A DNA stretch of 64,000 nucleotides from Coprococcus phoceensis (lineage in GTDB: Bacteria > Bacillota > Clostridia > Lachnospirales > Lachnospiraceae): NCBI RefSeq assembly GCF_900104635.1, contig NZ_FNWC01000005.1, forward strand, positions 62,001 to 126,000, written 5' to 3'. The notes under the pieces are model-generated. The model saw nothing but the letters and a program-made list of their open reading frames with translations, did not search any database and had not been told where the DNA came from. Positions within the stretch are counted from its first letter, which is position 1; every line of letters starts with the position of its first letter. Below are positions 59,928-64,000 of the stretch, piece after piece. A program made the translations under genes and the position numbers.

Positions 59928-59976
59928 AAAAAGGTGTGATTGTTGAAGCGCTGGCTTTCAATAATCACACCTTTTT
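59928..59976. terminator. Bidirectional terminator between radA and sdaAA
   Basis: AAAAAGGTGTGATT pairs with AATCACACCTTTTT, with TTGAA/TTCAA inside; both strands end in T-runs. Confidence 0.93.
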
Positions 59977-59983
59977 GGTAATG

Positions 59984-60856
59984 CTATTTACAGATCTCAC
60001 AGCCTAGTTTACAGCCGGTCGGTGTCCCGGCACAGCCGCCCATCGCAGTTTCCCGCAGTTCAAATGGAAGACTTTTTCCGACACGGAACATAGCTTCCGC
60101 CATCTCGTCAAATGGTATCGGATGTGAAATTCCACTCAAAGCAAGTTCGGCGGATGTAATCGCATTGGCTACTCCAATCGCATTTCTGCTTTGGCACGGG
60201 GATTCTACAAGCCCTGCGATTGGGTCACAGACAAGCCCAAGCAGATTGGAAAGCGCAAGGCTTGCAGCGGTCAGACACATATGGGGAGTTCCGCCCATCA
60301 TCTCGACAATGGCGCTTGCCGACATGGCACTTGCGGCGCCAACCTCCGCCTGACATCCGGCTTCCGCACCGGAGACAGAGGCATTTCGCATGAGGAGATA
60401 TCCGATGGCGCTTGCGTTTAAAAGCCCTTGGTAGAGTTTCTCATCGGATAATCCGTGTTCATCCTGCATTGCAAGCAGTACACCCGGAACGACGCCGGAC
60501 GAACCTGCAGTCGGGGCAGCGACAATCAGTCCCATCGATGCGTTGACTTCTAAAACAGCCATGCTATAGGAGATTGCCTTCGAAAGCATACTGCCACAGA
60601 CACAGGAAGTGGTTTTCCCATGATCGTTTACTTTTTTTGCTTCACCGCCAATCAATCCGCCGATAGATTTTCCAGGATGTAAGAGAGGTCTGGTTGCGGC
60701 ATTTTTCATAATAGAGAGCACTGTCTCTAACTTCGAATCAATTTCTTCAGATGAAAGAGATCCTGCCGTCATCTCGCGAAGTTTCATTATCTCAGAAATA
60801 GGAAGTGCTTTTTCTTTGCATGCTCCTATCAATTCTTGTCCGGTAAAAAAATCCAT
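59984..60856 (-). CDS. sdaAA: L-serine dehydratase, iron-sulfur-dependent, alpha subunit
   Basis: 290 residues. The C-terminal cysteines GGCAGTPTGCKLGCEIC and the CVCGSML cysteine serve as ligands of the [4Fe-4S] cluster; GGEAKKVNDHGK and APTAGSSGVVPG are SDH-alpha motifs. With the beta subunit it deaminates serine to pyruvate and ammonia. It lies 11 bases downstream of sdaAB and is oxygen-sensitive, as suits an anaerobe. Confidence 0.96.
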   Translation of the reverse strand: MDFFTGQELIGACKEKALPISEIMKLREMTAGSLSSEEIDSKLETVLSIMKNAATRPLLHPGKSIGGLIGGEAKKVNDHGKTTSCVCGSMLSKAISYSMAVLEVNASMGLIVAAPTAGSSGVVPGVLLAMQDEHGLSDEKLYQGLLNASAIGYLLMRNASVSGAEAGCQAEVGAASAMSASAIVEMMGGTPHMCLTAASLALSNLLGLVCDPIAGLVESPCQSRNAIGVANAITSAELALSGISHPIPFDEMAEAMFRVGKSLPFELRETAMGGCAGTPTGCKLGCEICK

Positions 60857-60867
60857 ACTAATCCCTC

Positions 60868-61536
60868 CTACATTTGAATCAGCATAAGATCAGATACATG
60901 CGGATTCGTTTTGATTTTATCTAATACAGCCTCTGGAATCGGTTCGTCAGATTCCACGACGGTATATGCGTTGGCACCTTTGTCTTCGCGGAATAATCTC
61001 ATGAATGCAATGTTTACTTCCTGTTCACTGAGTGCCTGTGTGATGTGAGCAACCACTCCCGGAGTGTCCTTTTGCTGCACGATCAAGGTACTGTACTCTC
61101 CGGTAAACTCTACATCGATGTTGTTGATGCGGACAATCTTCATCTTTCCACCGCCGATAGATTCACCGCGGATAGAGAGTGTATGTCCGGTCACGCCAAT
61201 AAGATCGATATCTGCTGTATTTGGATGTTCGGTAGCAGTTTTCTCATCGATGATATATTCATAGGTGATATTTCTATCTTTGGCAATCTGAAAGGCATCC
61301 CGGATTCGCTCGTCATCTGTAAAGAATCCAAGGATCCCACCAAGAAGCGCCCGATCTGTGCCATGTCCGTGATAGGTCTTCGCAAAAGAGCCGTATAGTG
61401 TGAATGTCACTTTTTTTATATCTTCCGGGAACATCTTGCGTGCCATTAATGCGATGGATACTGCTCCGGCTGTGTGTGAGCTGGAAGGTCCGATCATATT
61501 CGGTCCGATCACATCAAAAATACTTAAAAAATTCAT
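60868..61536 (-). CDS. sdaAB: L-serine dehydratase, iron-sulfur-dependent, beta subunit
   Basis: 222 residues: SDH-beta domain with FDVIGPNMIGPSSSHTAGAV and SFAKTYHGHGTDRALLGGI, then a C-terminal ACT domain (about 150-222) for amino-acid control. AGGAGG precedes ATG 61536. It forms a two-gene operon with sdaAA and is divergent from the DUF1538 gene. Confidence 0.96.
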   Translation of the reverse strand: MNFLSIFDVIGPNMIGPSSSHTAGAVSIALMARKMFPEDIKKVTFTLYGSFAKTYHGHGTDRALLGGILGFFTDDERIRDAFQIAKDRNITYEYIIDEKTATEHPNTADIDLIGVTGHTLSIRGESIGGGKMKIVRINNIDVEFTGEYSTLIVQQKDTPGVVAHITQALSEQEVNIAFMRLFREDKGANAYTVVESDEPIPEAVLDKIKTNPHVSDLMLIQM

Positions 61537-61732
61537 AATCGTTGTCCTCCTGTTGTATCTTCATTTAGTATAGCAGGAAATGAAAAGAAGTTACAGGGTT
61601 TAGCACGAGAAAAGTTTATAGAAAATTTTCTTTTTTGAGAATGAATTTCATGATAGAATAGAAGAGAAAAAAACGGATAAGAAACTTGTAAACTTAGATT
61701 CAGCCAAAGAAGGCAGAAAGGCGCGGAAACAT

Positions 61733-63271
61733 TTGAAATTATATCGTACAAAATTACTGGAAAAACTAAAGGAGTCATTGGGAGCAGTCTTACCAATTAT
61801 TGGGATTGTATTATTTTTGTGTTTTACAATCGCACCGGTACCGACTAGCATTCTGATGGCTTTTATTATTGGAGCATTGATGCTTATTGTTGGAATGATG
61901 TTTTTTACATTGGGAGCAGAAATGGCGATGACACCGATGGGAGAACGGCTTGGGACAAAGATGACGCAGACAAAAAAGCTTGGAGCGGTTGTGGTTCTCT
62001 GCTTTGTACTAGGGTTTATCATTACAATTTCAGAACCGGATTTACAGGTGCTGGCAGAGCAGGTGCCATCTATTCCCAATTATACATTAATCATAGCAGT
62101 CGCGGTCGGAGTAGGGATATTCCTTGTGGCAGCGGTGCTTCGAATGCTGTTTGGAATTGCATTGCCGCATATGCTTGTTGTGTTGTACCCAATTGTATTC
62201 CTGCTTGCATTTTTTGTGCCGGCGGACTTTTTAGCAGTTGCATTTGACTCGGGAGGGGTGACCACCGGTCCGATGACAGTGCCGTTTATTATGGCTTTTG
62301 GAATTGGTTTTTCGGCGGTGCGTAGTGATAAACATGCGGAAAATGACAGCTTTGGTCTAGTTGCTCTTTGCTCAATTGGACCGATTTTGGCAGTCCTGAT
62401 TTTAGGGCTTATCTATAATCCGCAGGGAAGTACTTATACTAGAACTGTTATTCCGGATGCGAGTGATTCTGTGGAATTGTGGAAACTATTTGCAGATGGG
62501 ATCCCAACATATATGAAAGAGATACTGATTTCATTGTTGCCGATTGTTTTGTTTTTTGCAGTTTTTCAGTGTATTTCACTGAAGTTGAAAAAACGAACGT
62601 TAGTGAAAATTCTTGTTGGAATTGTATACACTTATATAGGACTGGTGCTATTTCTCACAGGAGTAAATATCGGATTTATGCCGGCTGGAAATTATCTGGG
62701 ACAACTAATTGCGGCGCTTCCTTATCGTTGGATTATTATCCAGATTGGCATGATTATGGGATATTTTATTGTTAAGGCAGAACCGGCGGTATATGTATTG
62801 ACGGAACAAGTAGAAGAAATTACGTCCGGTGCCATTTCCAGAAATGCGATGGGGCTCAGCCTGTCAATTGGTGTATCTGTATCACTTGGACTTGCGATGG
62901 TTCGGGTTCTGACAGGAATTTCTATCTTTTGGTTCATCATTCCGGGATATGCGATTGCGATTGTTTTATCCTTTTTTGTGCCAAAGATTTTTACTGCAAT
63001 TGCATTTGACTCGGGCGGAGTGGCATCCGGTCCAATGACAGCAACCTTTTTATTGCCGTTTGCAATGGGAGCGTGCCAGGCAGTAGGCGGTAATATTGTA
63101 ACGGATGCATTCGGTGTAGTTGCTATGGTAGCGATGACCCCGTTGATTACGATTCAGGTGCTTGGAGCAATCTACAAACTACGTTCAAAACATGTGGCAG
63201 AAGAAACCAAAGAACCTGTTTTGGTATTACCGTTGGAAGCATTTGGAGATACAGATATTATTGAATTGTAG
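61733..63271 (+). CDS. DUF1538-family membrane protein (putative transporter)
   Basis: 512 residues from TTG 61733 (AGAAAGG about 11 bases upstream). It is an internal duplication: each half carries FDSGGV(T/A)(T/S)GPMT and a SEPDLQVLAEQV/AEPAVYVLTEQV motif, with about 12 membrane segments in all. DUF1538 proteins are thought to be transporters; the duplicated FDSGGV motifs may form a substrate or ion site. The linked P-II-like gene suggests a nitrogen-related or nucleotide-controlled transport function. The substrate is unknown. Confidence 0.9.
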   Translation: MKLYRTKLLEKLKESLGAVLPIIGIVLFLCFTIAPVPTSILMAFIIGALMLIVGMMFFTLGAEMAMTPMGERLGTKMTQTKKLGAVVVLCFVLGFIITISEPDLQVLAEQVPSIPNYTLIIAVAVGVGIFLVAAVLRMLFGIALPHMLVVLYPIVFLLAFFVPADFLAVAFDSGGVTTGPMTVPFIMAFGIGFSAVRSDKHAENDSFGLVALCSIGPILAVLILGLIYNPQGSTYTRTVIPDASDSVELWKLFADGIPTYMKEILISLLPIVLFFAVFQCISLKLKKRTLVKILVGIVYTYIGLVLFLTGVNIGFMPAGNYLGQLIAALPYRWIIIQIGMIMGYFIVKAEPAVYVLTEQVEEITSGAISRNAMGLSLSIGVSVSLGLAMVRVLTGISIFWFIIPGYAIAIVLSFFVPKIFTAIAFDSGGVASGPMTATFLLPFAMGACQAVGGNIVTDAFGVVAMVAMTPLITIQVLGAIYKLRSKHVAEETKEPVLVLPLEAFGDTDIIEL

Positions 63272-63285
63272 GAGACGAGAATTTT

Positions 63286-63975
63286 ATGAGCAAAGTATAT
63301 ATGATGGTTACAATTACAAACCGGCAATTACGCAATCAATTCCAAGACTTATTTGAAAAAAATGAGATGGCTCCTGTTTTTGGAGCATTGGGAAGAGGAA
63401 CTGCAGACAGTACCGTTTTGGATTATTTCGGATTGGAGGCAAGCGAAAAGGCGGTGTATTTTTCAATCGTAACGGAGAGTATGTGGAAACAACTTCGGCG
63501 GGAATTGATTATTAAGATGCAGATTGATGTGCCGGGAACCGGAATTGCATTTATCGTGCCAGTGAGCAGTATCGGTGGAAAAAAAGTGCTGCAGTATTTG
63601 ATTGGTGGGCAAGAGTTTGAAAAAGAGGAGGAAACAGTATTGAAAGATACAAAGTACGAATTGCTTGTTGCAATTGCAAATCAGGGAAGTATTGATAATG
63701 TTATGGATGCAGCACGGAGTGCGAATGCAGGTGGAGGAACGGTTATTCATGCAAAAGGAACCGGAATGGAAAAAGCAGAAAAATTTCTAGGAGTATCTCT
63801 TGCAGAGGAAAAAGAGATTATTTTGATCGTGGCGAAGACATCGCAGAAAAATGAGATTATGAAAGCGATTATGGAGCAGGCAGGGCTTGAAAGTAAAGAA
63901 AAGGCGATTGTGTTTTCACTTCCGGTAACAAGTACAGTGGGTGTCAGAATGCCGGAAGAAGAGTTTTTAGATTAA
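63286..63975 (+). CDS. P-II-like regulator, double domain
   Basis: 229 residues with two P-II-like halves. The second (about 118-229) has YELLVAIANQGSIDNVMDAA, then SANAGGGTVIHAKGTG, the classic GlnB-type T-loop neighbourhood; the first half is more diverged. It starts 14 bases after the DUF1538 gene and is almost certainly its cytoplasmic regulator. The Tyr51 uridylylation site of GlnB is not conserved. Confidence 0.88.
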   Translation: MSKVYMMVTITNRQLRNQFQDLFEKNEMAPVFGALGRGTADSTVLDYFGLEASEKAVYFSIVTESMWKQLRRELIIKMQIDVPGTGIAFIVPVSSIGGKKVLQYLIGGQEFEKEEETVLKDTKYELLVAIANQGSIDNVMDAARSANAGGGTVIHAKGTGMEKAEKFLGVSLAEEKEIILIVAKTSQKNEIMKAIMEQAGLESKEKAIVFSLPVTSTVGVRMPEEEFLD

Positions 63976-64000
63976 AGAATTACGGAGAATCCGGACATAA

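Overview
The window looks like a low-GC gut Firmicute, most likely a Lachnospiraceae member (Ruminococcus/Dorea/Mediterraneibacter-like). This is inferred from the housekeeping set (pyrE, purEMND, clpC, radA, sdaAB/AA, a DUF1538 plus P-II-like pair), strong AGGAGG ribosome binding sites and gene families typical of that group. About three quarters of the window is mobile DNA. Only roughly 47.7-64 kb is ordinary chromosome.

Region 1 (1 to about 30.8 kb) is most of a Tn916-family integrative conjugative element (ICE), read on the minus strand from right to left: a VaFE/Cna-B surface adhesin, two DUF961 (YdcP) genes, the coupling ATPase tcpA, oriT, the relaxase mobT, small membrane genes, two ardA genes, tcpE, a VirB4-type ATPase, a VirB6-like membrane protein, an NlpC/P60 lysozyme and tcpC. 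The Orf9-like repressor, two small genes and the start of a sigma-like regulator follow. The ICE integrase must lie left of the window. Several cargo units interrupt the backbone: a group II intron inside tcpA; a yjdF gene with its probable azaaromatic riboswitch; a metallo-beta-lactamase-fold hydrolase; and, at the place where Tn916 carries tet(M), a LysR/DUF4865 pair plus a two-component system with a MacB/FtsX-type ABC transporter. The last two units are each bracketed by direct repeats made of ICE genes. Matching TTTAGATTTGATTTAG arrays in front of the regulator operon and the transporter operon suggest that the response regulator drives both.

Region 2 (about 30.8 to 42.1 kb) is a junkyard of gene remnants (phage portal, DUF4143 ATPase) followed by an XRE-type membrane-anchored regulator. 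That gene is split by a 7-kb mobilizable element (32,028-39,075) carrying its own mobT, oriT, unknown membrane proteins and a large serine recombinase. Removing the element restores a perfect 176-codon reading frame. After it come a VOC protein, an RpiR regulator, a sugar O-acetyltransferase and a HAD phosphatase.

Region 3 (42.1 to 47.7 kb) is a 5.5-kb element inserted exactly at the start of pyrE, with a 33-bp direct repeat of the first 11 pyrE codons at both ends. It holds an XRE repressor with a palindromic operator, a secreted protein, a DUF961 gene, a third mobT whose oriT-like hairpin lies inside the gene, a 58-codon xis with an odd start codon, and a tyrosine integrase split into two overlapping frames.

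Region 4 (47.7 to 64 kb) is chromosome: pyrE, small membrane genes, a VanZ-like protein, an M29 aminopeptidase, purE-purM-purN-purD, a GntR/clpC pair, radA, convergent L-serine dehydratase genes, and a DUF1538 transporter with a double P-II-like regulator.

The unifying theme is nested and neighbouring elements that share one MobT/oriT transfer chemistry. Three mobT genes each sit beside, or contain, the same C-rich/CTAACAG/G-rich hairpin, so the large ICE could plausibly mobilize the two small elements. A second shared signal is a GTCAAGGG...GCGTAAGCA hairpin found once in the ICE and twice in the 7-kb element, with compensatory base changes.
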